A DNA stretch of 64,000 nucleotides from Ephydatia muelleri (GCA_013339895.1 JABACO010000154.1:1-64000); one strand, 5' to 3'; shown: positions 46,983-57,834, counted from the first letter of the stretch. The notes: generated from the letters alone by a model not told the origin. Numbers and translations are program-made.

Positions 46983-47007
46983 CACAGGAAAAAATTGCGT
47001 CGAATCA
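46983..47007 (+). repeat. Left terminal inverted repeat of the EnSpm element
   Basis: CACAGGAAAAAATTGCGTCG followed by AATCA. The right copy at 52777-52801 lacks one base of the A/T run. Confidence 0.85.
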
Positions 47008-47360
47008 TTTAAAAGATTTGTCTGATGATTTGTTTGAGAAAATCCAATGGCCAATCATTAAATGATTGAGTACTACTTTCATATCGGAAATCAACAACAA
47101 AATCATAACAAAATCATGCAGGCATTTTTCATTTGATTCCATTGAAAAATCAATAGTTATTTCAATTGTGAAATACAATTATGATTTGTCTACGTATCCC
47201 TCAGTAAAATCAATAAGGAATTCAATTGTGAAATACGCTGCAAATCATAGCTTTGATTTCGACAAAATCCATTACATGTGTCTTTAATACATCACGTGAC
47301 AATTACAAATGGAAGGACAGCTAGTCAACATAGCAGGGTCCGCCACGGTGCCACTTGGTG

Positions 47361-47588
47361 CTATTCCTCGCGCTCACGACGAGCTGCACGAACAGCGCGC
47401 GCTCTGCTAAGGTTCTCCAAACGTTGCTGTTCGAAAGCTGTTCGCTCTTCTTCTTCGTCACTCAGCACACGCGCTTCTGATATCGGTACCAATTGCACCG
47501 AAGAACGAATTCTATCAATGCCTTCCTCGTCATCAACGTTAAGTTCCCCTGACAGAATGGCGGTTTTCACTGCTTTGTCTCGTGCAGC
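47361..47588 (-). other. Possible alternative last exon of the EnSpm minus-strand gene
   Basis: After a good acceptor (TTTTTCGTCCTGTAG on the minus strand) there are 75 codons in phase 0 ending TAG: AARDKAVKTAILSGELNVDD, then a very acidic and Arg-rich tail (LSDEEEERTAFEQQRLENLS, ending RREREE). Phase 0 fits the donor of the exon at 47815-47994, so it could replace the basic last exon at 47661-47744. It could also be a separate gene. Confidence 0.45.
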
Positions 47589-47660
47589 CTACAGGACGAA
47601 AAACAAAAGTGAGTACACGTGTTTTTTTTTTTTTTAATCTTTATTTTTGACGTACGTATG

Positions 47661-48329
47661 TTAAGCGACTGCCAAACGGCGCTTTTTCTTCTTCTCTGGG
47701 TCAGATTTGATTATAACAGTAGTCCTTCTAGTCGTGTAGAAATCCTTATTGGTATAGATCAGAGCACATACATTAGTCAAGAATAATGAAATATGAACTA
47801 AATGATTCCCTTACCTTGATCCTTTTCGTGAGCGCAGTTGAGTTTGGAATGGGGTACTTCTTGAATATTAAGAGTGCCTCTACTGAACTGGTCAGCTGTT
47901 TTCGAAGATCTTCGTCAAGTTCCTTCCAAGTCTTTGACTCCATCGCCGCTTTTAGCTCCTCTGCGTGTTGGTGAAACGCATCTTGAAGAATGTTCTATAC
48001 GACCATAACACGATGAAATCATGGCATTTTGAAAGGTTATATATACAAACCAGTGGTACGCGGTTTTTGGCTGACTTTGAGGCTTGTGATTTTTCTGCTT
48101 CTAAAAGAAGGTTACACAATTATATTAGACTGCAATGTGTGCGCGACTTACCGTTGAACTGTGCCACGACATCTTCTATAGCGGAAATGCGTTCATCTAG
48201 CTCCTCCAATTTAAGGATCCTTTCTTCCATTAGACGTATCTGGCTACGAAGTATTGTCTCTTCTCTATCAGTTTCATGGTCTGCTAGAACAGACTTTCGT
48301 GCTGCCTTTGAACTTCTAGAAGTCGACAT
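47661..48329 (-). CDS. EnSpm accessory protein: coiled coil and basic tail (4 exons)
   Basis: Exons on the minus strand: 48329-48152, 48100-48051, 47994-47815, 47744-47661. All junctions are GT-AG and in phase, giving 163 codons plus stop. It begins MSTSRSSKAARKSVLADHE, then a Glu/Leu/Ile heptad-like coiled coil (LMEERILKLEELDERISAIE), then AFHQHAEELKAAMESKTWKE, and ends with a lysine/arginine run (PEKKKKRRLAVA) like a nuclear localisation signal. I do not recognise a known domain. By analogy with the two-gene layout of plant CACTA elements (a transposase plus a small DNA-binding protein), it may be a DNA-binding partner; this is inference. Its start codon is 48 bases from the divergent transposase start. 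Confidence 0.65.
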
Positions 48330-48377
48330 TTTATCAAACACGTGCACATAAACTGCGCATGCGTTGTGAAAAGCAAA
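48330..48377. promoter_or_regulatory. Candidate bidirectional promoter inside the EnSpm element
   Basis: Only 47-48 bases separate the minus-strand ATG (48329) from the plus-strand ATG (48378). The gap includes CACGTGCACATAAACTGCGCATGCG, with an E-box-like CACGTG and an NRF1-like GCGCATGCG. Both genes must have 5' UTRs overlapping here or starts inside this gap. Confidence 0.45.
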
Positions 48378-48815
48378 ATGCCACCAGGGGTTTGCGCTCA
48401 AAAAAGAGTGGGGCTATATGCCTGCAATTGTTCAAAATGCAAAAAAAAGTGCCGTTATTCTTACTTGACCGTTTGTAGACACCGCAACATTGACGGGACT
48501 GAGGCTGGAGAGGCAGACAAAGACGTTTGTACGCCAGAAACCAGGGAAAGTCTGCAGCTGAATTCCAATCTGGATATGGATGTAACGATTTCAAATGGTT
48601 TATCTACAGGTGCGTGGGAAAAGGGCAGCTTGCGCTTGCGCATGGGGCTGGGATATTAATCTACACAGATCATGGTTGTGGTTATATTTCTGGTACCACA
48701 TACGTACATGTGCGTACGCGTATGTAGCAATATGTAATAATTTTTTTAATTTTTTATAATGCAAAGATAAAGCTGCTACACATACATGTAGAATGGACAC
48801 ACATAAACACACAAA

Positions 48816-49058
48816 CTAACATCTAAAAGGAACCTTGGCTTTGGCAACAGCCAAGTCAATGGTACTGTGTGTCAATGGTCGTCCTTGTGAAGATCTGGCA
48901 CCTCTAAGGCACATAATGGCAGAGCGCAAGAGGGAAAAACCAATGCAGATCTTCATAGATAGAAGGGTGGCAATTCTCTTATATGTAACTGAAGCACACT
49001 TACCCATTCCTCCTGATGTGCTAAATACTAGAGGAGTGAATGAGCCATGCATGTTCAA
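48816..49058 (-). pseudogene. Retroelement C-terminal fragment inside the EnSpm element
   Basis: Minus-strand frame of 80 codons with SFTPLVFSTSGGMGKCASVT, YKRIATLLS, then after an internal deletion IGFSLLRSAIMCLRGARSS. It belongs to the family of the fragment at 28798-29375, where the same blocks read SFTPFVVSVDGALG and LSFAIIRATDLCLRG. It lies in intron 1 of the transposase gene, and its 5' end is part of the 420-base duplicated unit. Confidence 0.7.
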
Positions 49059-49430
49059 CTTCCCTTATTACGTTAGTCATAAGACCTCTGCTTTTGGCAT
49101 TCATGAATAATAGTTCCATCTTCTACGCTCTGGATTTATGGATACAGCATGCATGCATCCATTTTTGTAAGCGTTGTACAGTACATATATATATTTCCCA
49201 TGTAGCAAATGAACAGAATTCTAGTGACAGTGATCATGACCTGTTCTCAGTACAAGATGATATTTATGTGGGGACACAAGAGTGTTCTGGTAAGTCATTC
49301 CTCATTAGAATGATTCATTACCCCATGTACTGACCACACAAGGTACAGAAAGGTTATCAGATGCATGTTTTGAGGAATCTGATACTGAATCCTCTGAGCC
49401 TGAAGCTGATTATTCTGTGCACAGGATGGA
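49011..49430 (+). repeat. 420-base tandem duplication, unit 1
   Basis: Identical, base for base as far as I can read, to 49431-49850. It includes the transposase second exon (49206-49289) and the start of the third (from 49343). Confidence 0.95.
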
Positions 49431-49850
49431 TCCTGATGTGCTAAATACTAGAGGAGTGAATGAGCCATGCATGTTCAACTTCCCTTATTACGTTAGTCAT
49501 AAGACCTCTGCTTTTGGCATTCATGAATAATAGTTCCATCTTCTACGCTCTGGATTTATGGATACAGCATGCATGCATCCATTTTTGTAAGCGTTGTACA
49601 GTACATATATATATTTCCCATGTAGCAAATGAACAGAATTCTAGTGACAGTGATCATGACCTGTTCTCAGTACAAGATGATATTTATGTGGGGACACAAG
49701 AGTGTTCTGGTAAGTCATTCCTCATTAGAATGATTCATTACCCCATGTACTGACCACACAAGGTACAGAAAGGTTATCAGATGCATGTTTTGAGGAATCT
49801 GATACTGAATCCTCTGAGCCTGAAGCTGATTATTCTGTGCACAGGATGGA
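49431..49850 (+). repeat. 420-base tandem duplication, unit 2
   Basis: Second copy of the unit. Only here does exon 3 continue into the transposase core, at 49851. The copy of exon 3 in unit 1 runs instead into a stop at about 49527. Confidence 0.95.
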
Positions 49851-52776
49851 TTCTGAAACAGATTTTGATAACTTGGAAATATCTCAAGGTACAGAGCAAA
49901 ACAACTCAGAAGATGGGAGTGCTGTCATTGGAAATTCAGTTCAGATGGAAATACAGGATGCTAACAATCATGAATCAAGTACATCTTATCAAAAACATAT
50001 GGAGATAAGTGCAGGTCCACATTACAGTTTACTAAAGTGGATTTGTATCATTTTGATTCGAATATTTTTTAAATACAAGTTAACTAAGTCAGCCATTTTA
50101 CCTATGTGCGGGCTCATTTCTACTTTACTGCAGCTCATTGATCATCCACTTCATAAAATCTTCCCCACAACTTTAGATGGTGTGTTAAATGTTTTGTCAC
50201 TGGGTAAAATAGAAGGAACAGTATTTATTGTCTGCCCTAACGATTCATGCAATCAGCTGTATACAGAAACATCTCTGCCACCTAGCAAGACATGCACTCA
50301 TGTCACATTTGGTAAAAGATGTGGCCACGAGCTAGGATACTTTAAAAATATGGCCTTTTTGAAGAGAACATGGGTGCCACACAAAACATTCTACTTTGTG
50401 CCACCATCTGCTTGGATTACAAAGTTTTTAAGTGATTCAACATTTAAAACATTGATTGGAAAGCCCATGGCTCCTAGAGGATTGCCTGATAATGTGATGA
50501 TGGATATTGTAGATGGAAACGTCTGGAAAGAGTTTTCAAAGACTAATCCATCATTTAATGATAAAGATGCTCTCAGCATTGGCCTTCTATTAAATGTTGA
50601 CTGGTTTAAGCCATTTGATCGATCGGAATACAAAGTATCTGCACTAATGATGAGTGTAATAAACTTACCAAGAAATGAACGATTTAAAAAGAGATGGACC
50701 ATGGTACTAGGCATTATACCTGGCCCTACAGAGCCAAAGGGAAATGTAAATACTTTCCTCCAGCCTATGGTTGAAGATCTGCTTTTATTGTGGAATGGAA
50801 TACCAATAACTAATTCAACTCTAAGATAGTTAAAGCAGCTTTACTAGGTGTTTCATCTGATATGCCAGCACTAAGGAAAGTCTCGCAATATTTAGGTCAC
50901 AAAGCTGATTTAGGGTGTTCCCGCTGCAACTTTATGGCTGAAAGGGATCTCACAAAGAAAGGTGCTTCTGGTAAATGTCATACTATACATGTGTTGCAGC
51001 GCCAGACAGAACCAATGCCCAAGTGCGAGACCAAGCCAAGGAATACCAGTCAGCTGGCTCTCTGAAAATAGCAAAAGAAATTCAGAAAAAAATGGAGTTC
51101 GCTACTCAGAGTTAGTTCGCTTACCATACTTTGATATGGTTAAAATGCTAATAACAGACCCAATGCACACTTTCCTTTTAGGTATGGTTCAGAATGAAGT
51201 AAAATTGTGCCTTCAAAACATTCTTGATAGCAAGCTTGCCGAAGTTTATAAAAGGATGCAAAGTATAAGGTTGCCATATGACATTGGAAGATTGCCTACA
51301 AACATCAAAGGTGCTGATGGACTTTCGGGGTTAACAGCCCAACAATGGAAAAACTTTGCTTGTGTTTATGCCAGACCTTGTTTTTCAGGTTTGCTACCAG
51401 ATAAGTTTTTTAAGTCTTTGTCCCTACTATGTGAAATTGTGGTGCATATAACTAAGCCAATCATGAGTGAAGAAGATATTGAGACATTGTACAGGTTAAT
51501 ACACGAGCATCATAAAAGATTTGCTGCAGCATATGGGAAATGGGATATTTCTATAAATTATCACATGGCCCTACATATTTGTGATATTATTAGTGATTAT
51601 GGACCACCACATGGTTATTGGTGCTATGCTTATGAAGGGATGAATGGTTATCTAAGTGAGATTCCAAATAATGGACGGAATATTGAATCACAAATAATGG
51701 TCAAACTATTGCAGCAGCTTTGTTTCTCTAGTTGTGAATTGCCAAACATATCGGCAAAGACCTCTACAGCACTGAAACCTATACTGGCAACAGATGTGGA
51801 AATGGATGCAGATAACTATGCAGTGTATCAGTACAAGTTGTACACTTCACCTGTTTTAGACCGTTTTGAATATCAATGCAGTATAGACAGAGGTGAAGTT
51901 GATCATTGGCCAATTGAATTCTTACATCCAAGTAAGAGTCGTGTAAAAGTGGACAAGGAGGTTTACAAAAGTATTGAGGATTTTTGCAAAAAAGTATACA
52001 ACACGGATGGTAATGTTTATGCGAATCCTATGATTGACAAATTTGGACGGTGTGCAGTGAATGGACAAACATACTCCTCTGACTTTAATTCTACAGACAG
52101 GGGTTCTGTAGTAAAGGCCTTATTTGTGTTAAAAGATAGCAATGAACTTCAACCCTATTTTGGAATTATCAGGTTCTTTTTCAAGCTATGTGTTACTTTG
52201 ACATATGACACAAGTAATGGCAAAAAGAATGAAGTGTTTGAGAATTCCTTAGCATATGTAACGTGGATGTGCTTCAAAACACCTCAAATTGATAAGACTA
52301 CTGGGCTTTATATGGTAAATGATGCATTTTATGAACACCACAGAGTCATGAGCCCTAGAAGATTTTTGAACCGTTGTGCTCTTGCACCCACTGGAAGAAA
52401 AGGAGCAGCATCATATTATGTCACTGAGCTTCCACGTTAATTAATATATAATGTCTTATGAGTCAAGTTTGTCAGTTATTATACATATATGTGTGTTCTT
52501 GCTTCAATGTAAAAAACATTCCATTACTTATTTTGTTGTGGTGCACGCATGGCATCTCTGAACAATGATTAGAAATTGTGCTGTTAACATTTCTACTATA
52601 AGCATAGCGGAAGCGGGGGGAAAAATATTATGTGAAATCAAAAACATGATTTGCTTATAGTGTAGAATCATTCACCTGATTTGTAATGTATTGAAAAATC
52701 TTTTCGAGATTTCACATTTGGAAAATCTTGTTATGATTTCATGAAATCTGTATAAAATCATATGCGGGAACAAAAT

Positions 52777-52801
52777 GTGATTCGACGCATTTTTTCCTGT
52801 G
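52777..52801 (-). repeat. Right terminal inverted repeat of the EnSpm element
   Basis: TGATTCGACGCATTTTTTCC followed by TGTG, then the GAC target duplication at 52802-52804. Confidence 0.85.
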
Positions 52802-53149
52802 GACGTATGCTGCATGCTCTCACTTGTTGTCGGGATTATACATGCCACTGCTATATTTTCCTGCATGACATGCAACTTTTGAAAACCAGGATCTGCATGC
52901 ATGCATGGGCTTTCTTTGTGAGCCGCATTGAAAATATTGTGTCTTACGCTCTCCTACTTAGGCCTCACTCTGTCATGCAGTTCGAGCAATTCTGCTCCTG
53001 TCGACTACGCCAAAGCATGTGCATGGTTAGTGCAGCAGACAGGAGTATATGCAGGTTGCATGCACTGTACAGTGCGCAAGCCCGCACCCGTTTCACTAGT
53101 TGGAACACTACTTACATGTATATGTGTTCAAATTGTGCGCCATACATGA

Positions 53150-53262
53150 ATGATGTTCAAATGGACAGCGCATTACAGCAACATTGCGATGGAATAGTTT
53201 GCATGGTGATTATACAAGATGGAAGTGATGAATTGGTTGCAGTGATTTTCACAACTGTGTAG
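53150..53262 (+). pseudogene. Decayed LDL-receptor class A repeat
   Basis: In the frame of the two intact repeats downstream this segment reads RCSNGQRITATLRWN. Cysteines are replaced by Arg, Trp and Tyr, and a stop follows (Trp-Lys-stop). The nucleotide match to 53584-53676 is clear. It is a dead copy of the LDLa exon, 350 bases beyond the EnSpm insertion. Confidence 0.65.
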
Positions 53263-53565
53263 TTTTCACTATAGATATTAATTTTCAAAGGCCAGAAAAA
53301 TGATACTTCTGTGCCTTGTATAGTATGAGTTAAAAACTATTCAAATTTCATTTGTGGCTAATTCAAAATGATGCAATGTGCATTTCCCCCCCCCCCCCCC
53401 CTCCTTCCCTCCTCACACAAACCCCACCTTTCTTTTAATTGCTGGCTTATCATTGATTTTTTTTCTTTCCTGAACGAATGTGTTACAAAATTTGCAATCA
53501 CGTCATGCCACCTTTCTAAAATGATGCAAATAACAGTGCGTTTTGTTATTTAACAAACACTACAG

Positions 53566-53676
53566 ACTGTACATCAAACCAATTCAGATGTTCAAGTGGA
53601 CAATGCATCTCAGCAAGCTTGCGATGTAATGGTCTATCTGGTGGTTGCACAGATGGAAGTGATGAACTCAGCTGCA
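53566..53676 (+). CDS. LDL-receptor class A exon 1 of a receptor-like gene
   Basis: An exon of 111 bases, phase 1 at both ends (CAG acceptor 53565, GTGAGT donor). It encodes CTSNQFRCSSGQCISASLRC, then CTDGSDELSC: six cysteines and the calcium-binding DGSDE of an LDLa module. LDLa modules bind ligands outside the cell. It is the first intact module of a gene that continues with LDLa, EGF and transmembrane exons to 61545. The upstream signal peptide was not found. Confidence 0.75.
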
Positions 53677-53996
53677 GTGAGTTTCAAAAATAAGTAGTTG
53701 TTATTAAACAATTTCCTACTTTTACATCAATAATTTTTCCACATGTAACTTTAAATTGCATGTTTCTTTGCTACATCAATTCTAGAATTATTTTAAAATT
53801 GCACATGTAAAAGGGGCAAATTTCAATTGTGGCTCTATGAGAATAATGCACTTAGTAATGTATACATTTCATCCTGCTACTCCTCACATCACAACTCAAT
53901 TGATTACTACTCATCTGAATGCCTGAACATTTTACTCTGAATCTGTTTGATATAGTCTCAATGAATTAGTAGGTTTGTTTTAAATGTTACTTACAG

Positions 53997-54116
53997 GCAC
54001 TGTACTCTGTACACCAAGCCAGTTCAGATGTTCAAGTGGACAGTGCATCAATTCAACTCTGCGATGCAATGGTTTGTCTTATGGTTGCAGAGATCAAAGT
54101 GATGAACTTGGCTGCA
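53997..54116 (+). CDS. LDL-receptor class A exon 2
   Basis: 120 bases, phase 1-1. It encodes CTPSQFRCSSGQCINSTLRC, then CRDQSDELGC. All six cysteines are present; the usual DGSDE is DQSDE. It is about 80% identical in sequence to exon 1, so the two arose by duplication. Confidence 0.75.
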
Positions 54117-54683
54117 GTAAAGTTTCAGAACTTAAGTTGTATGTAAGTGGTCATGTCTGAATCATAAATAGTTTCAAATTTAACATTGTATCAATACTCT
54201 GGCTAGCATATGTGAATTTTTTTAAATCGTCATTAGGACAATTGAAAGTATATTTAACATTGCATGTTGAATTGCATCATTATAAATTCAAAGGGCCATT
54301 GTGGGTCTCAGGGCAGACACATTCAAGTTTGTAAGTTAGAATAAATGTGGCAAACGTCATGTTGGCATCGATGAGCAACTAGTGTCATGCAATAAATTAT
54401 ACAGACGAGATTGAACTAGCTGCCTGCATGTTTGCGATACTTTTTGCATAATTCGGCTGTATAAGTGAGTCTTTAACATTAAAGCACAGTCAATGCATAA
54501 ATTTATTTATTGGTTTTAGTGTTTGACGAAGCTCCAAATGCATATGAAGTATTTGGGGAGGGAGGGGAAGGAGGGGAGGAAGTTTATTACTGGGACAAGG
54601 GCATTGCAACTAAAATGAGGCGTCATTTGCATGTTACATTACCTCTGCTTTATGTTGAATGTCATTATCCAATGCTTACATAG

Positions 54684-54784
54684 ATTGTACATCAAGCCAA
54701 TTTAGATGCTCTGATGGACTATGCATTCGAGACTGCATTCGAGATTTTCAGACTGCATCAACACACTGATGAAAATGGCTTGCA
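54684..54784 (+). pseudogene. LDL-receptor class A exon 3, broken
   Basis: Begins CTSSQFRCSDGLCIRDC after a TAG acceptor, but the second half is rearranged (the phrase GACTGCATTCGAGA is repeated) and the frame runs into TGA. The donor GTGAGT at 54785 is still present. Confidence 0.6.
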
Positions 54785-54909
54785 GTGAGTTTCAAATGGT
54801 TCTCACCTTCATTTTAAAGCTACATGTGCAGTACATTTGCATATCTACACCTGTTTCTTGTCACGTAGACTTTTCAAGAATACTAGTGTAACAAGTAAAT
54901 CAAACATTC

Positions 54910-55140
54910 TCTACAAGAAAGTTGGTGGTATATAGGATTTGATGACAATTGAAAAAGCATGAAAACAAGGTCTTATCAGAAGGGAAAATGTAATACTTAT
55001 ATTTAGCCACAGAAACAACATATGCCCTAGAAGTGTGCTAAATATAGGACTATTACATTTTCCCTTCTTAACACCTTGTTTCCTTCTGTTTACACCACCA
55101 ATTGTTATCAAATCCTATATACCACCAACTTTCTTGTAGA
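54910..55140. mobile_element. 231-base MITE
   Basis: Inverted repeats TCTACAAGAAAGTTGGTGGT... and the exact reverse complement at the right end, about 34 bases perfect, with weaker pairing to the centre. Non-coding; it lies in an intron of the receptor-like gene. Confidence 0.85.
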
Positions 55141-56764
55141 ATGTTTTTATTTACTTGTCTCATTATTTTTTATAAACATACTACAGGTTGTGTGATGTAA
55201 TATGCTATGACATGTGTATGAAGAATTATGAACAAAGCTAAGATACCTGAGATCAGAACTGAAATCTTAGTTAAAGGCGGGATGCGTGTTTTAAACATTC
55301 ATAATATGAAAATCTTCCCTTGCTGTACTTAGACCAACCTTCATCATTAATACTTTTTTGCATAATGTATAACGGTTTTTATAACAGCAGTACAATGTAT
55401 TAATATTTATACACATATATATTACCAGAGTCAAGTAATTGTCAATATTTAAACCACACAGCCTCTTCCACCTTGTCCTTTCCACTGCCTCTTCCTGCAC
55501 TTTGGCCGCCTCTTCCACCTCGTTACAAACAGATCGCATTGGGGGCATGACATTTTCAGCAGCTTTGTGAGTTTAGAATTCACTCTGAATTAATATGTAT
55601 AAATTTCTTGCCCTTTTATCACAGATTAGTTTCACACCTAGTCCTCTTTCTTCCCATCCTTGTCCTTATCTGCCTTGTAATCTATCATCTCTCCCACCTT
55701 TTCATCCTCGTTCTTGCAATGCTGAATGGGGAGATGGCGGTGCTGGTGGCTGTTCTGGACGTAGTGATGGTGGTGCTGGTGGCAGTTCGAAAGGGGAGAT
55801 AGACGGGGTTCAGCACACACACACATATTTACAATACAGTACTTGGTGATTAAGACTGCTGTGCTTCTTATGGAAAAATCCAGTAGATGTATGTTCTTAC
55901 TGTGGACCAGTAAAAGATAAAGCAGCGTAAGATCATTATACTTGGCATATGAAGAATTTCAAAAATGTTACATTCTAGTGAGCTGTAGCAATAGACTGAA
56001 ACCCTGTTCCAGTGCATTTGAGTTGTCCAATGGCAAGCTAGTAAATAACAGGGTGTCCTACAACATGGAAGCAATGTTTTATTAAAGATTAAATTTATGC
56101 AAGGATCATACATTTGCTAAGACCAAAATGTCAGCTGAAGCACATCTGTTTTGAGATATTAATGTGGAAGGGTATGAGGAGAATGATGATTACGTAATCA
56201 TCATTCTTGCACATGACCTCTTGCTCAAATTAGTAAATGCTCAGCAGCTACATGTTTGTGCTCTATTCAAGCATCAATTACAGATTTTATCAAAGCACCT
56301 CTTGCATTGTACATGTACAGTGCAAACATCTTTCCATCAAAAGTTTCATTGATAAACCTATTGCATGATAAATTCACTAAAAAACACTTGAGTCGGGTCC
56401 CAATGGTATCCACATTAGAGGGGTTCCACTGCAGTGGGCACAAACAATACAATTAGTTGCATAATGATGATGCCCAAAAGCATTACTTTGTTGCATTGTT
56501 GTAAATTCAATTGAATGGCTACATACTGGCCGGGATGCCATTTTATCATTTTGACTGCACGCCTGTATAATTAGAGGTCGCTGTGTCTGTAGAGGACATG
56601 CAGGACACTAGGCTTGGGACAGGCGTGATGAAGCATTGCTATAGTATATTATGATTCAGTCCACAACTGTGCATACATGCGTATACATGCAACATATTTC
56701 CTGCACATAATGTTGACAGTAGGACAGTAGAATGTAATCTTTCTGTAATAGCACACTTTTTCAG
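55141..56764. other. Intronic or intergenic stretch
   Basis: A Ser/Pro then Gly-rich plus-strand frame at 55595-55849 ends with GGAGGCSGRSDGGAGGSS. It has no family match and may be compositional. The rest is AT-rich with nothing recognisable. Confidence 0.35.
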
Positions 56765-56867
56765 ATATCAATGAATGTGCAATCAGCAATGGAGGTTGTG
56801 AACACATTTCTGCAAAGCTATTTCTGTTCTTGTAATAGTGGTTATGCTGATGCAAGAACATGTGCTG
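56765..56867 (+). pseudogene. EGF-like exon a, broken
   Basis: CAG acceptor and GTAAG donor are intact. The start reads DINECAISNGGCEHI (calcium-binding EGF type) and the end SYFCSCNSGYADARTCAG in a different frame, so a small deletion in the middle breaks it. Confidence 0.6.
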
Positions 56868-56921
56868 GTAAGAGAATATTGATGATAAAAATCTTAGTAA
56901 GCATCACTTTTCCCAACACAG

Positions 56922-57020
56922 ATACAAATTGTGGTCAAATATGCATCATTAATGTTGGCACATTCGTATGTTCCTGTAACAATGGCTACTCATTGAATGC
57001 TGATGCAAGAACTTGTACTG
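56922..57020 (+). CDS. EGF-like exon b, short
   Basis: 99 bases, phase 1-1, open. It encodes DTNCGQICIINVGTFVC, then SCNNGYSLNADARTC. The first part of a normal cbEGF (the NEC segment) is missing, leaving five cysteines. It could still be spliced in frame. Confidence 0.55.
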
Positions 57021-57070
57021 GTAAGAAATTAATCGCTTTTGTGGTTGTATGGCATAAAGTATTTTTACAG

Positions 57071-57191
57071 ATCTTAATGATGTGCTACCAACAATGGAAA
57101 CTGTGGACAGGTTTGCATCAATACTGTTGGAAGCTAGGTCTGTTCTTGTAATAGTGGTTTTACATGAATGCTGATGCAAGAACTTGTGCCG
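57071..57191 (+). pseudogene. EGF-like exon c, broken
   Basis: The pattern NNGNCGQVCINTVGS is recognisable, but an extra base near the start, a TAG after GS and a further frame change near SGF destroy it. Confidence 0.6.
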
Positions 57192-57248
57192 GTAGGATAA
57201 TAAATTTATTTGTTTCTTAAGTTCAATTAGAACTAATTTCTTTTATAG

Positions 57249-57374
57249 ACATCAATGAGTGTACAATCAACAATGGAAATTGCAATCAAACATGCACCAA
57301 TACTGTTGGAAGTTATTCTTGTTCTTGCACAGCTGGTTATCTTCTGAATGTGGATAGCAGAACATGCATTCTAG
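57249..57374 (+). CDS. EGF-like exon d, intact calcium-binding type
   Basis: 126 bases, phase 1-1. It encodes [20 protein letters not shown], then [20 protein letters not shown]. It has all six cysteines and the DINEC...N...Y/F signature of calcium-binding EGF modules. It is the best-preserved EGF exon and the closest relative of the exon copies in the inverted-duplication arms. Confidence 0.75.
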
Positions 57375-57660
57375 GTAGGTTATGGAATAGTATCATTTAC
57401 CAACACATTTGGGATTCATTGTGTATTTTTCAATTGGATGCAATAATTTGTTACAAAGAGACTTAAGACATGCAGTTTGCTTACTCTTGACACCCCTTTA
57501 TGCATTCAGTTGCAATGAAGTAGCTTGCATGCTTTTGCTATTGTGATGGATTTTATTAGCAAGATGTAGAAGCATTGACTTATAGTGTCTTCGATATACA
57601 CTATAGTATGTTACAATGAGAGGGGAGGATACAATTTACTATGACAACACACTTCCCCAG

Positions 57661-57781
57661 ATATCAACGAGTGTGCAATCAACAATGGAGACTGTGAGCA
57701 GATTTGCATTAACACAGCTCAAGCTACTTTGCTCTTGTAATGGTGGTTATTCATTAAATGCTGATGCAAGAACATGTGCTG
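57661..57781 (+). pseudogene. EGF-like exon e, broken
   Basis: Starts DINECAINNGDCEQICINT, then a one-base change shifts the frame. The remaining part (CSCNGGYSLNADARTCAG) is in another frame. Splice sites look intact. Confidence 0.6.
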
Positions 57782-57834
57782 GTAGGAGAATAATTCTCAA
57801 ATCTGAAAAAGAATCATTGCATTTTCTACCACAG

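Larger units (their letters stand above)
48378..52440 (+). pseudogene. EnSpm/CACTA transposase, frameshifted
   Basis: Exon 1 48378-48609 (MPPGVCAQKRVGLYACNC, a Cys-rich finger-like start), exon 2 49626-49709, then 49763 onward, all in phase 1. An acidic Ser/Asp/Glu region follows, then the core: IGLLLNVDWFKPFDRSEYKV with the first catalytic-type Asp, LPRNERFKKRW, IIPGPTEPKGNVNTFLQP (to 50826), then in another frame DMPALRKVSQYLGHKADLGC, and from about 51090 RYSELVRLPYFDMVKMLITD with DPMHTFLLGM, YGKWDISINYHMALHICD and YWCYAYEGMNGYLSE. It ends LPR at 52440. Frame changes near 50820, 51010 and 51087 (an A-run) break it; sequencing error is an alternative cause. The C-terminal 490 codons are uninterrupted. 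Confidence 0.8.
46983..52801 (+). mobile_element. Complete EnSpm/CACTA DNA transposon (5.82 kb)
   Basis: Terminal inverted repeats of about 23 bases: CACAGGAAAAAATTGCGTCG at the left, and at the right the reverse complement with one A/T-run difference, ending CCTGTG. GAC duplications flank it. Both ends carry many subterminal AAATCAT/ATGATTT motifs. Inside are a minus-strand gene of 163 codons (47661-48329), a plus-strand transposase gene (48378-52440), a retroelement fragment and a 420-base tandem duplication. The transposase has frameshifts, so this copy probably needs help to move. It sits upstream of, or within, the LDLa/EGF receptor-like gene. Confidence 0.9.

Noticed and set aside
49040-49753. 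Two identical 97-codon frames suggesting a duplicated gene
   Set aside because: They are the same frame in the two units of the 420-base duplication. It starts in the reversed retroelement fragment and runs through intron sequence.
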